This document shows, piece after piece, positions 41,779 to 50,080 of a stretch of DNA of 64,000 nucleotides. Each line of letters opens with the position of its first letter. The first letter of the stretch is position 1. The position numbers and the translations under genes were made by a program. Origin of the DNA: Devosia enhydra (GTDB lineage Bacteria; Pseudomonadota; Alphaproteobacteria; Rhizobiales; Devosiaceae); NCBI RefSeq assembly GCF_900119845.1, contig NZ_FPKU01000003.1, positions 427,990 to 491,989 of the forward strand, given 5' to 3'. The notes beneath the pieces are model-generated. The model was given only the letters and a program-made list of their open reading frames with translations, searched no databases and had not been told where the DNA came from.

Positions 41779-42761
41779 TTCACCACCACCCCCGCCATGC
41801 GCGGATCGAGCCGGCTATAGAGCAGGTCCGCGATCATGTTGCCGGTGACCACGAAAAGCGTCAGGAACAGCGCCAGCGCCAGAAGCAGCGGCACGTCGCC
41901 GCGCAGGCCCGCTTCCACCGTGGCGTTGCCGAGGCCGGGATAGGCGAAGACCTGTTCAGCCAGCACCGAGCCGCCGAACAGTTCACCGAGCGAGGCGAAC
42001 AGCACCGTGATGGCGGGCAGAGCGGCATTGCGCGCCCCGTGCCGCAAGGCCACTTCGAGTTCAGAGGCGCCCTGTGCCCTTGCATAGATCGCGTAGTCGG
42101 ACTGCATGATCTCGACCATCTTGGCGCGGGTATGCAGCGCGATCTGCGCCACCCCCAGCACCGTCAGCGCCACGAGCGGCAGCATGAGATGATGGAGCCG
42201 CTGCCATGGCGTCACGTCCTGCGGCAGCACGCCGATGGGTCCGGCGCAGCACACCGGCGTCCATCGCAGCCCGACCGAAAAGACGATCAGCAGCACGATG
42301 GCCAGCCAGAAGGTCGGCGTGGCGGCAAGCACGAACGCATAGAACCGGATGACGCGATCGAGCCAGCTGCCCGGAAACGCGCCGGCGAGCACGCCCAGCC
42401 CGAAGCCCAGCACCCCCGAAAGCAGCCAGGCCAGCCCCATCAGCGGCAGGGAGGCGGCGAACCGGCTCGCCAGCACCTCCGCAACCGGCGCGTTGTACGT
42501 CATCGAAAAGCCGAGATCGCCACCGAGCACGGTGCCCGCCCAGGTGCCGAACTGCACATAAGGGGGGGCGTCGAGCCCCCATTTCTCGGCGATCAGCGCC
42601 CGCTGTTCGGGCCCCACCCGCGCGATATCGGCGCCCAGATAGGCATCGACCGGGTCGATGGGTGACAGCTTCAGAAGCGCAAAAGCCAGCACCGCAACGG
42701 CAGCCAGCACCAGGGCCAGCCGCACAAAGCGCGACAATAGGGAGCCGGCAAGGGCGGTCAC
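41775..42761 (-). CDS. nikB: Nickel ABC transporter permease NikB-like
   Basis: A 328-residue DppB/NikB-type permease with six helices (first at LALVLAAVAVLAFALLKL). The cytoplasmic loop contains YARAQGASELEVALRHGARNAALP, the EAA-type coupling helix. Start is GTG at 42761 with AGGATC upstream, 7 bases after the stop of nikA. Confidence 0.9.
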   Translation of the reverse strand: MTALAGSLLSRFVRLALVLAAVAVLAFALLKLSPIDPVDAYLGADIARVGPEQRALIAEKWGLDAPPYVQFGTWAGTVLGGDLGFSMTYNAPVAEVLASRFAASLPLMGLAWLLSGVLGFGLGVLAGAFPGSWLDRVIRFYAFVLAATPTFWLAIVLLIVFSVGLRWTPVCCAGPIGVLPQDVTPWQRLHHLMLPLVALTVLGVAQIALHTRAKMVEIMQSDYAIYARAQGASELEVALRHGARNAALPAITVLFASLGELFGGSVLAEQVFAYPGLGNATVEAGLRGDVPLLLALALFLTLFVVTGNMIADLLYSRLDPRMAGVVVK

Positions 42762-42768
42762 GGCGATC

Positions 42769-44361
42769 CTACGGGCAGGTCCATGTCCAGCTCTCGATCA
42801 ATGCGGTGATCGGCCAGCCATGGCCATGCGGCTCGGTCTGCGTGGCACCGATATTAAGGCACTCATCGACATAATAGATGTGATCGAGATTGACGAGCCA
42901 GGCCCAGCCGGCATCGCCTTTGGCCCCGAACCCCGTCGTCCCGTCCCACTCGGCCTTCTGCCAGTGCGGATAGGAGGCCTCTGGGCTTTCGGCACCCTGC
43001 GCGGCGGCGAAATGCGCATCGACCGCGGCATTGGAGAAAAAGCCGGGATTGTAGAACGCCACCCCGCCATAGGTGCTGGCATAGAGGCTGTAGATCTCGA
43101 GCGGGGAGTGGCTGCCCCAGCCAAACAGCACCGGCTCGGAATGCATCACCGCCTCGATCCGGTCCCAGCTGAGCCCCCTGGGCGTTGCCGCGATGCCCAG
43201 CCCGCGCAATTGCTCGGCAAGCGTTATGGCGAGGGCACGCCGGGTGGAATCGGAGGCCGGATAGTTGATCGGGAACGCCGACTTGACACCGGCCTTTTCG
43301 CGCACGCCATCGGCGCCCGGCAGCCATCCTGCCGCATCGAGCAGCGCGGCCGCAGCCGCCGGATCAGGGGTGATCGCCGCCTCGGGATTGGACCACGGCA
43401 GGCCATCGGCGGGCCCGAAGGCGGGCGTGCCGTGCCCCAGAAGCGCAACGTCGACAAGCTGCTGCCGGTCGATGCCAAGATTGATGGCGCGGCGTATGGC
43501 CGGGTCGGATGTGACCGCGTTGCCGATGGGGGCGCCGGCGGGCGAAACGCGGCCGGTCGCGGGCGGCATCGGAAAGGTGAGGCCGCGATTGTCCACCGAA
43601 GCCACCACCACCTGCCGCATGCCCTGCGGCGGCAGGTCGGCGGCCGAGGCCGGCACCGCCACCATGTCCACCTGCCCCGCCTGTGCCGCAGCCAGGCTCG
43701 TATCCTCGGCGGTAAAGACGAAGGTCAGGCGCGAAAACGGCAGGGCCGGGCCATAGTAATGCGGATTGGCCTCGACGATGAGCTGTTCGCCCTCGGTCCA
43801 CGAGACGAGGCGATAGGGGCCCGAGCCGATGGGCGCGCGCGCATAGCCGGGCCCATAGCCCGCCTCGGGCACGATGCCGAGGGTATAGAAACTGTCGGCA
43901 AAGGTGATCCAGGGCCGTGACAGCCGGATCTCGACCGTTTGGTCATCCAGCGCGGTGGCCGCTTCCAGCACCCCGAGATCGAGCGCACCGCTGGCCGCCT
44001 TGGCGGCGTTGAAGGTGAATGCGACGTCGCGCGCGGTCAGCGACGTGCCGTCCGAAAAGCGGACATCGTCGCGCAGCGTGATGGTCCAGACGCGCCGGTC
44101 CTCCGACAGGCGCCATTGGGTGGCAAGGTCGGGCACGGTCGCCAGATCGGCATCGCGCTTGAGCAGGGTGGACTGGAACAGCGGATGACCATACCGCCCC
44201 CAGCCCAGGAGCGGATCATAGCCGCCCTCCGGCTCGCCCCCGATGGCGAGAACCAGGGCATCGCGAGACGCCGCCACAACCGGCACGATACCGGCGCTCA
44301 GCATGGCTACGCTCACTAAGCCCACGGCGACCAGGCCCCTGCCGACAATTGCCTTGGCCAT
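42769..44361 (-). CDS. nikA: Nickel-binding periplasmic protein NikA-like
   Basis: A 530-residue SBP_bac_5-type binding protein close to the 524 residues of E. coli NikA. A signal peptide (AIVGRGLVAVGLVSVAMLSAGIVPVVAAS) precedes the mature domain (ALVLAIGGEPEGGYDPLLGWGRYGHPLFQSTLL). The family binds Ni2+ through a chelator or His ligands. I chose ATG 44361 because GGGGC lies just upstream; an ATG at 44385 has no ribosome-binding site. Directly downstream of a NikR operator. A GGTCAGC/GCTGACC hairpin (44401-44417) sits in its leader. Confidence 0.9.
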   Translation of the reverse strand: MAKAIVGRGLVAVGLVSVAMLSAGIVPVVAASRDALVLAIGGEPEGGYDPLLGWGRYGHPLFQSTLLKRDADLATVPDLATQWRLSEDRRVWTITLRDDVRFSDGTSLTARDVAFTFNAAKAASGALDLGVLEAATALDDQTVEIRLSRPWITFADSFYTLGIVPEAGYGPGYARAPIGSGPYRLVSWTEGEQLIVEANPHYYGPALPFSRLTFVFTAEDTSLAAAQAGQVDMVAVPASAADLPPQGMRQVVVASVDNRGLTFPMPPATGRVSPAGAPIGNAVTSDPAIRRAINLGIDRQQLVDVALLGHGTPAFGPADGLPWSNPEAAITPDPAAAAALLDAAGWLPGADGVREKAGVKSAFPINYPASDSTRRALAITLAEQLRGLGIAATPRGLSWDRIEAVMHSEPVLFGWGSHSPLEIYSLYASTYGGVAFYNPGFFSNAAVDAHFAAAQGAESPEASYPHWQKAEWDGTTGFGAKGDAGWAWLVNLDHIYYVDECLNIGATQTEPHGHGWPITALIESWTWTCP

Positions 44362-44400
44362 CCCCCTGCCCCTATACCAGTTCATGACGGTACCGATTTC

Positions 44401-44417
44401 GGTCAGCCCTGCTGACC
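44401..44417. repeat. Perfect inverted repeat in the nikA leader
   Basis: GGTCAGC (44401-44407) and GCTGACC (44411-44417) flank a 3-base loop, 40 bases upstream of nikA and 30 bases from the NikR box. It could be a leader hairpin or a second protein site; which cannot be told from sequence. Confidence 0.45.
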
Positions 44418-44446
44418 CACAACGACCGAACCCTAGGCGACACAAA

Positions 44447-44474
44447 GTATGATGTCTAGGCCAAAACATCATAC
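44447..44474. promoter_or_regulatory. NikR operator
   Basis: GTATGA (44447-44452), 16 bases, then TCATAC (44469-44474) match exactly the E. coli NikR consensus GTATGA-N16-TCATAC. It lies 12 bases before the nikR ATG and 85 bases before nikA, between the divergent genes. Nickel-loaded NikR is therefore expected to repress both directions. Confidence 0.93.
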
Positions 44475-44486
44475 GGAGACAGCATC

Positions 44487-44981
44487 ATGCAACGCGTAAC
44501 GGTCACTCTCGACGACGAACTCATGGCCGAGATCGACCAGCTGATCGCCCAGCGCGGCTATCAGAACCGCTCCGAAGCCATCCGCGATCTCGCCCGCGCC
44601 GGGCTGCAGGCGGCTGCCAGCGATACGGGTTCGGACGCTGCATGCGTGGGGGTGCTGAGCTATGTCTACGACCATGCCGCCCGCGATCTCGCCCGCCGGT
44701 TGACGAGCACCTTCCACGACCACCACGACCTCACCATCGCCAGTCTGCATGTGCATCTCGATCCCGAGAATTGCCTTGAAGTCGGCATTCTCAAGGGCCC
44801 GATGGCGCAGGTGCAGCACTTTGCCGACCATGTCATCGCCGAACGGGCGGTGCGCCATGGTAGCCTTCAGGTGGTCCCGGTCGTGGCGGGAGGTGAGCAG
44901 AAGCACTCGCGCGGCGAGGGCCACGATCACGGTCACCATCACGGCGAAGATCACGGCCACGAGCACGATCACGAGCATTGA
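44487..44981 (+). CDS. nikR: Nickel-responsive regulator NikR
   Basis: A 164-residue ribbon-helix-helix/ACT-domain repressor. The N-terminal RHH region is [20 protein letters not shown]. The nickel ligands align with E. coli His76, His87, His89 and Cys95: here His77 (TSTFHDHHD), His88 and His90 (LHVH) and Cys96 (ENCLEV). The C-terminal 25 residues are an unusual His/Asp/Glu tail ([20 protein letters not shown]) that is not needed for the fold and may store or sense nickel. GGAG lies upstream of the ATG. Autoregulated by the operator overlapping its leader. Confidence 0.96.
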   Translation: MQRVTVTLDDELMAEIDQLIAQRGYQNRSEAIRDLARAGLQAAASDTGSDAACVGVLSYVYDHAARDLARRLTSTFHDHHDLTIASLHVHLDPENCLEVGILKGPMAQVQHFADHVIAERAVRHGSLQVVPVVAGGEQKHSRGEGHDHGHHHGEDHGHEHDHEH

Positions 44982-45327
44982 GACGATGGCCGCGCGGGCG
45001 CCAAGACGCCGCGCCCTAAGCTGATGCGTCGGTTCGGCGAGACGGGATGACGGCCGCAGGTCCCGTCGCGCCCAAGGGAGGAGGGAAGACGCGACGGGAT
45101 CGGCGCTGGCAGACAGAGACCCGCCCAGTCGCTCGGATGCCGACCGACGGCGTAATCTTTATAATATCTAGTGACCAAGTCGAGTATTGCTGTTGCGTCG
45201 AGCAGCGCTGCGGGGGAAAATCCTCCCCCGGCATGCTGCGACACCATCACGCCCCGCATGTCGTTGTAGACCGGCTCGATAGAATATACGAGGTGCCGAT
45301 CGATGCTCCGTTGGATAGAATTGGCGC

Positions 45328-45456
45328 ATGCTGACCTTTGCATTGGGGCCCTTGACCCGCGGCACCTTCTTTGAGATCGAGGCCATGCCCGACATCCGCG
45401 TCCAGGCATCCCTCCTCGCCGAACGCCTCAAGTCCGGTGGGTGGGAAACGGCCTAG
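45328..45456 (+). CDS. Possible 42-residue protein or gene remnant
   Basis: An open frame from ATG 45328 to TAG 45454-45456 encoding a short acidic/basic peptide (FFEIEAMPDIRVQASLLAERL then KSGGWETA). It looks helix-forming. No Shine-Dalgarno is visible. The perfect hairpin at 45453-45485 begins in its stop codon, like a terminator. It may be the C-terminal remnant of a longer gene. Low confidence. Confidence 0.25.
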   Translation: MLTFALGPLTRGTFFEIEAMPDIRVQASLLAERLKSGGWETA

Positions 45457-45485
45457 CCGACACGGCCGGATGCGCTGTCGGCTAG
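45453..45485 (+). terminator. Perfect hairpin at the end of the short open frame
   Basis: CTAGCCGACA (45453-45462) and TGTCGGCTAG (45476-45485) form a 10-bp stem with a 13-base loop. There is no U-tract after it. It contains the stop codon of the 42-codon frame. Confidence 0.4.
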
Positions 45486-45609
45486 ACCTCAGCTCAGCGT
45501 CACACCAAGTCCGAGAGAACAAACACGCAAGGACAGAGCGCCTTGTGCCGCTTCAATGAAACGCGGAAACGCTCCAGGGCGCGATCCAAAATCGATGTCG
45601 GGGGAGGAT

Positions 45610-45683
45610 TGGAGCGGGTGAAGGGAATCGAACCCTCGTCGTAAGCTTGGGAAGCTTCTGCTCTACCATTGAGCTACACCCGC
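45610..45683 (-). tRNA. tRNA-Gly (CCC)
   Basis: A 74-base cloverleaf read leftward: acceptor arms GCGGGTG and CACCCGC, D-arm AGCTCAATGGTAGAGC, anticodon loop TTCCCAA giving anticodon CCC, T-loop GGTTCGATTCC and an encoded 3' CCA (the discriminator T precedes it). Anticodon CCC reads GGG codons, a glycine codon used in high-GC genomes. It lies downstream of the GT92-like gene and beside a gene-poor segment. Confidence 0.95.
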
Positions 45684-45719
45684 CAGTGGCGCGATAGATG
45701 CGGCAAAACCGGGCGCGCG

Positions 45720-46913
45720 TCAAGCCGGGGAGGCAGCCTTTGCCGGGCGACGCATGGAGGTGACCTCGGGCAGCGTCGCTGCCAGCACCGGATCGCGTTC
45801 GAGCCCCGAAAAATCGGGCTCCGAACCTGTCCGGTCTTCCTTCCAGCCGGTGTTGATGCCGCGGAAATGCCAGAAGAATGCGCCCCCGGCATAGCGCTTG
45901 GCCAGAAGCGGCCGGCCTTCGATCCAGTGCCAGTAGGGGTGCACCCCCAGCCGTTGCAGCCAGGGCCGCGTCGGCTCGATGGCCCATTTCCCGGCCCGGC
46001 AGAAGCGGGCCTTGGCATTGCGCAGGCGGAACGGGAAATCGGCGTGGTCGCGCGGCTCTGTGCCCGGCTCGGGCACCGGCTCCACCCACTGCCCCTTCAT
46101 CGCCAGAAGCCCGTGCGATGTGCCCCGCGCCAGGGCATAAATGCTTGCCCCATCCGGGGCATAGGCGAGTTCGTCGATATCGCAATTGAGAATCGCCTCG
46201 GCCTTCGCCCCGAAGCGCCGCAGCAGCACGCCCATGCTGGCGATCTGGAGAAAATGCGCCCAATAGGGGTCCACCGACACAGCCGGATCGGTGCGCCCGA
46301 AGGCCCACGGCCAGGAGGGTGTGGCCACAACCTGCACCCCCGGCACGCTCGCCAGCGTCTCGGCGATATTCTCGGTGCCATAGCGGCGCGAGCCATTGTC
46401 GAACACCACCACCGCGTCGGTGCCATGCTGGCCGGCATGGTGGGCCGCCCAGAAGCGGATCCAGTCGAGGTCGTTGTCCTTGTTCATCGTAAAGAGGATG
46501 CGCCGGCCGGCAAAGGCCGGCACGAGGCTACGCCCCGGTGGAGCCTGCATCTCCATCCCCGCCATACTGACGGCAATGGCGGTGGTATCGGGCGGCACGT
46601 CCATGAGCGCGGTGGTCATCACCGAAAGCGACCGATAGCGGCGTGCCTTGAGCGCGCGTCCGGACGGCAGTGCGGTGAAGCGGGCCCCTTTGTAGAGCCC
46701 TTTGAGGTTGACCGGCGGCGGCCCCACCATCAGCACCCGGCGCCCATCGGCATGCCAGAAGATGTCGTAATAGAGCGCGTGCGCCTCGAAGGCGTCGAGA
46801 AAGTCTGCGGGCCGCGGTCGCTTGTCGAGCCGCGGCCGGCGCGAAATGCCGGCGTCGCGGGGCAGGAACAGCGCCGACGGCGCCGCATCGATCACAAGCG
46901 CGGGTTCAGCCAC
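45720..46913 (-). CDS. GT92-like glycosyltransferase
   Basis: A 397-residue transferase without a signal peptide. The core FTMNKDNDLDWIRFWAAHHAGQHGTDAVVVFDNGSRRYGTENI followed by NCDIDELA (a DxD metal site) resembles the GT92 (DUF23-like) and related GT-A families. The C-terminal half has several tryptophan- and histidine-rich acceptor-type segments (HPYWHWIEGRPLL, FFWHFRGINTGWKED). Start is GTG at 46913. It is divergent from the fused transferase gene 104 bases away; both may act on the same glycan. Confidence 0.65.
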   Translation of the reverse strand: MAEPALVIDAAPSALFLPRDAGISRRPRLDKRPRPADFLDAFEAHALYYDIFWHADGRRVLMVGPPPVNLKGLYKGARFTALPSGRALKARRYRSLSVMTTALMDVPPDTTAIAVSMAGMEMQAPPGRSLVPAFAGRRILFTMNKDNDLDWIRFWAAHHAGQHGTDAVVVFDNGSRRYGTENIAETLASVPGVQVVATPSWPWAFGRTDPAVSVDPYWAHFLQIASMGVLLRRFGAKAEAILNCDIDELAYAPDGASIYALARGTSHGLLAMKGQWVEPVPEPGTEPRDHADFPFRLRNAKARFCRAGKWAIEPTRPWLQRLGVHPYWHWIEGRPLLAKRYAGGAFFWHFRGINTGWKEDRTGSEPDFSGLERDPVLAATLPEVTSMRRPAKAASPA

Positions 46914-47017
46914 GACGGGCGCCCCGCGCTGCGCAGGGATGTGCAGGCGGCGCCCCTAGTGGACAAGCAGGACCGCCAGAGGCTAGAGCTTGCCTGGCTG
47001 CGCGCGAGGCACTTTGC

Positions 47018-48649
47018 ATGAGCATTCCGAAAATCTTCCACTTCACCTGGAAGGGCAGCAGGCTGCCGGCGAAGATGGCAGCGATCCTCGAAAAGTGGAA
47101 GAGCCTGCATCCCGATTGGGAGTTCAGGTTCTATGACGATGCGGGCTTGCGCGATTTCGTCGCCCGCGAATTCCCCGAGCAGCTGGCGCTCTATGATGCC
47201 TATCCGCGCGCCATCCAGCGCGTCGATGTGTTTCGCTACATGGTGCTGAGCCGGGTGGGCGGGGTCTATTCCGATCTTGATGTCGAGCCCTACGAGGCGA
47301 TCGATACGCTCGCCGAGGAGAGCGCGTGCTTTCTGGGCATCGAGCCGCAGTTCCACATGCGCAAGTCCTACAACCAGAACGGGCTGCCCTACCTCCTCTG
47401 CAACGCCTTCATGGGCTCCGAACCCGGCCATCCGTTATGGGATCATGTCATCGCCATGCTGCCCAGATGCCAGCATGGCGAGGTGCTGACCAGCACCGGC
47501 CCGTGGTTCCTGACCGGGGCTGGCCTCACCGCCCCCGATGCGGCGCGGCCCGATGTGCTCTCGCCCGATTACTGGAGCCCCATCACCTATGATGGCTCCA
47601 CCGACAAGCCGACGCAGGACTTCATCAGCACCATCGCGCGTCGCTTCACCGTGCGCGGTTTCGGGCAGGAGCCGATCTGTTCCCATCTCTGGCACCAGAC
47701 CTGGGTCGGCTTCGGCATGAAGGACTGGAACGAGAAATCCATCGTCAAGGCGCCGAGCCGGCTCAAATGGCGCTGGCGCAAATGGCGCCACCCCGAGATC
47801 GAAACGATGGCGCAGAGCTTTCCCCATGTCCGGGCGGACTATGACGAGCAGTCGCTCAAGCCGGTCGACACCCTGCCCCGCATACGCATCGCAACTCCCG
47901 TCAAGGATGCGGAAGCCTTCCTGCCGGCCTGGAAGGCGCTGGTCGAAACCATCGACTATCCGCCCGAGCTGCTGAGCGTGCATCTGCTCGTGTCCGACAG
48001 CGTCGATGGTACGCTCGCCGCCTGCAAGGCCATCGCCGCGGAGTGGTCGGGCCGCTTCGCATCGGTGGAAGTCACCGAGCAGAATTTCGGCTTTTTCCTT
48101 GGCAAGACGCCGCGCTGGCGCCGCCGCATCCAGTTGCGCCGTCGCGGCATATTGGGCGCCTGCCGCACCGCGATGGCCAAGCGGGCCGCCGAAATCGCCG
48201 ATTACTGCCTCTTCCTCGATGTCGATCTCACAGAGATGCCGCCCGATGGGCTGCGAACAATGCTCGCGGCGCGGCGTCCGGTCGTCATGGCCAATTGTCT
48301 CGACCAGGAGGGCAAGGTGTTCGACCAGAACGCCTTTCTCTATGTCGAGCGGCCCGATTTCTATTATCTCTATCGCTATGGCGCGCTCGAGGGGCTGTTG
48401 CAGCCCCCTTCCGGCAACCGCCGCCACTACCTGCCAGACCTTGCCTATCTCAACATCACCCCGCTCGATGCGGTGGGCGGCACCATGCTGCTGGTGGATT
48501 GCGATGTCTTCCGGGCCGGCGTCGTCTTTCCCTCCGAGCCCTACAAGCTCCATATCGAAACCGAGGGCTTCGGGCTGATGGCGCGCGATCATGGCTTCGA
48601 GGTGTGCGGGCTGCCCGGCCTCATCGTGGTACATCCGCGCCACGATTAG
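47018..48649 (+). CDS. Two-domain glycosyltransferase: GT32 (Och1-like) plus GT62 (Anp1/Mnn9-like)
   Basis: A 543-residue protein. Residues 1 to about 285 form a GT32/capsular-synthesis-type domain: IPKIFHFTWKG, then RVDVFRYMVLSRVGGVYSDLDVEP with DxD residues Asp86 and Asp88. Residues about 290-543 match the Anp1/Mnn9/Van1 (GT62) pattern: the DxD at Asp401-Val-Asp403 in CLFLDVDLTEMP, then RRPVVMANCLDQEGK, VGGTMLLVDCDVF and HIETEGFGLMARDHGFEVCGLPGLIVVHPR. In yeast these two domains are separate mannosyltransferases that act one after the other. The fusion suggests two consecutive sugar transfers by one protein. GAGG lies upstream of the ATG. Acceptor unknown. Confidence 0.85.
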   Translation: MSIPKIFHFTWKGSRLPAKMAAILEKWKSLHPDWEFRFYDDAGLRDFVAREFPEQLALYDAYPRAIQRVDVFRYMVLSRVGGVYSDLDVEPYEAIDTLAEESACFLGIEPQFHMRKSYNQNGLPYLLCNAFMGSEPGHPLWDHVIAMLPRCQHGEVLTSTGPWFLTGAGLTAPDAARPDVLSPDYWSPITYDGSTDKPTQDFISTIARRFTVRGFGQEPICSHLWHQTWVGFGMKDWNEKSIVKAPSRLKWRWRKWRHPEIETMAQSFPHVRADYDEQSLKPVDTLPRIRIATPVKDAEAFLPAWKALVETIDYPPELLSVHLLVSDSVDGTLAACKAIAAEWSGRFASVEVTEQNFGFFLGKTPRWRRRIQLRRRGILGACRTAMAKRAAEIADYCLFLDVDLTEMPPDGLRTMLAARRPVVMANCLDQEGKVFDQNAFLYVERPDFYYLYRYGALEGLLQPPSGNRRHYLPDLAYLNITPLDAVGGTMLLVDCDVFRAGVVFPSEPYKLHIETEGFGLMARDHGFEVCGLPGLIVVHPRHD

Positions 48650-48668
48650 CGCAGCGGCCTCCCGCGCC

Positions 48669-48695
48669 GCCAAATCACGCGGAAGGCGATTTGGC
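48669..48695 (+). terminator. Hairpin after the fused glycosyltransferase gene
   Basis: GCCAAATC (48669-48676) and GATTTGGC (48688-48695) form a perfect 8-bp stem with an 11-base loop, 20 bases after the stop. No U-tract follows, and it may equally be part of the dadA upstream region. Confidence 0.4.
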
Positions 48696-48818
48696 AGCAA
48701 AATCATCCAATCCCGCGTGACGGCTGATCCGTAGCAAGGGTGGGCTTTTCTCGCGGCAAGGTTTTGTCTGGTCTGCGGAGCCTGTAGACTTCGCGCCGGG
48801 GGCGCTCAGGAGTTTGGC

Positions 48819-50069
48819 ATGAACATCTTGATTCTCGGCAGCGGCGTTGTCGGGGTCACATCGGCCTGGTATCTCGCACAGGCCGGCCACGCGGTTACCG
48901 TCATCGACCGGCAGCCGGGACCGGGGCTCGAAACGAGCTTTGCCAATGCCGGCGAAGTGTCGTTCGGCTATGCCTCGCCCTGGGCCGGGCCGGGCATTCC
49001 GCTCAAGGCGTTGCGCTGGCTGACGATGGAGGACGGTCCGCTGCTGATCCGTCCGCGGCTCGATCCGGCCATGATGCGCTGGGGCCTGCAACTGCTCGCC
49101 AACTGCACCCATGCCGCCTATGAGCGCAACAAGGGGCGCATGGTGCGGCTGGCCGAATACAGCCGCCTCAACCTTCGCGACCTGCGCAGCCAGACCGGCA
49201 TCGCCTATGACCAGCGCATGCAGGGCACGGTGCAGCTCTTCCGCACGCAAAAGCAGCTCGATCATGCCGAGGAGGATATCGCCGTTCTGCGCGAGGCCGG
49301 CGTGCCCTTCGAGGTGCTCGATCCACGCGGCGCCATTGCCGCCGAGCCTGGCCTCGCCACTGCTCGGGCGCCGTTCGTGGGCGCGCTGCGGCTGCCCAAT
49401 GACGAGACCGGCGACTGCAAGATGTTCACCGAGCGTCTTGCCGACCTCTGCGCCGAGGATGGCGTGAGCTTCCGCTACAACGAGACCATTCTCGGGCTCG
49501 AGCAATCGGGGGGCGCCGTGACGGGGGTGAGGACCGACCGCGGGCTCACTACCGCCGACATCGTCATCGTGGCCCTCGGCAGTCATTCGCCCGGCCTCGT
49601 CCGCCCTCTCGGCATCGACCTGCCGGTCTATCCGGTCAAGGGCTATTCGCTGACCGTGCCGATCATCAATGCCGATGTGGCGCCGGTCTCGACCGTCATG
49701 GACGAGACCTACAAGGTGGCTACCACGCGGCTGGGCGATCGCATCCGGGTGGGCGGCACGGCGGAACTCGCCGGCTACGATCTGACCCTCGATCCCAAGC
49801 GGCGCGGTCCGCTCGACCGCTCGCTGCGCGACCTCTTCCCCGAAGCCGGCGATCTCTCGCGCGCCAGCTTCTGGTGTGGCCTGCGGCCGATGACGCCCGA
49901 TGGCACGCCGGTGATCGGGCCCACCAGCGTCAGGGGCCTCTATCTCAATACCGGCCATGGCACGCTGGGCTGGACGCTTTCGGCCGGCTCGGGCAAGCTG
50001 ATCGCGGACCTGATTTCGGGCAAGACCCCCGAAATCGAGCATCAGGATTTCGCCATCAGCCGCTACTGA
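48819..50069 (+). CDS. dadA: D-amino acid dehydrogenase small subunit
   Basis: A 416-residue FAD-dependent oxidoreductase (DAO fold) oxidising D-amino acids with quinone as acceptor. The dinucleotide motif is ILGSGVVGVTSAWYLAQAG, followed by family landmarks FANAGEVSFGYASPWAGPGIP and, in the C-terminal part, LRPMTPDGTPVIGPT and NTGHGTLGWTLSAGSGK. These match DadA rather than glycine oxidase. No alanine racemase (dadX) is adjacent. An upstream regulator is also absent. Confidence 0.93.
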   Translation: MNILILGSGVVGVTSAWYLAQAGHAVTVIDRQPGPGLETSFANAGEVSFGYASPWAGPGIPLKALRWLTMEDGPLLIRPRLDPAMMRWGLQLLANCTHAAYERNKGRMVRLAEYSRLNLRDLRSQTGIAYDQRMQGTVQLFRTQKQLDHAEEDIAVLREAGVPFEVLDPRGAIAAEPGLATARAPFVGALRLPNDETGDCKMFTERLADLCAEDGVSFRYNETILGLEQSGGAVTGVRTDRGLTTADIVIVALGSHSPGLVRPLGIDLPVYPVKGYSLTVPIINADVAPVSTVMDETYKVATTRLGDRIRVGGTAELAGYDLTLDPKRRGPLDRSLRDLFPEAGDLSRASFWCGLRPMTPDGTPVIGPTSVRGLYLNTGHGTLGWTLSAGSGKLIADLISGKTPEIEHQDFAISRY

Positions 50070-50080
50070 CGCTCTTGGCG

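Larger units (their letters stand above)
44982..45609. other. Gene-poor segment next to tRNA-Gly
   Basis: About 630 bases without a recognised gene. It contains a perfect TATAAT (45160-45165), a CGGGGG/CCCCCG hairpin (45211-45230), a 42-codon open frame (45328-45456) and a 10-bp perfect hairpin overlapping that frame's stop (45453-45485). Composition is more A/T-rich than neighbours around 45150-45330. It may be a decayed gene or an unannotated short transcript. Confidence 0.45.
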
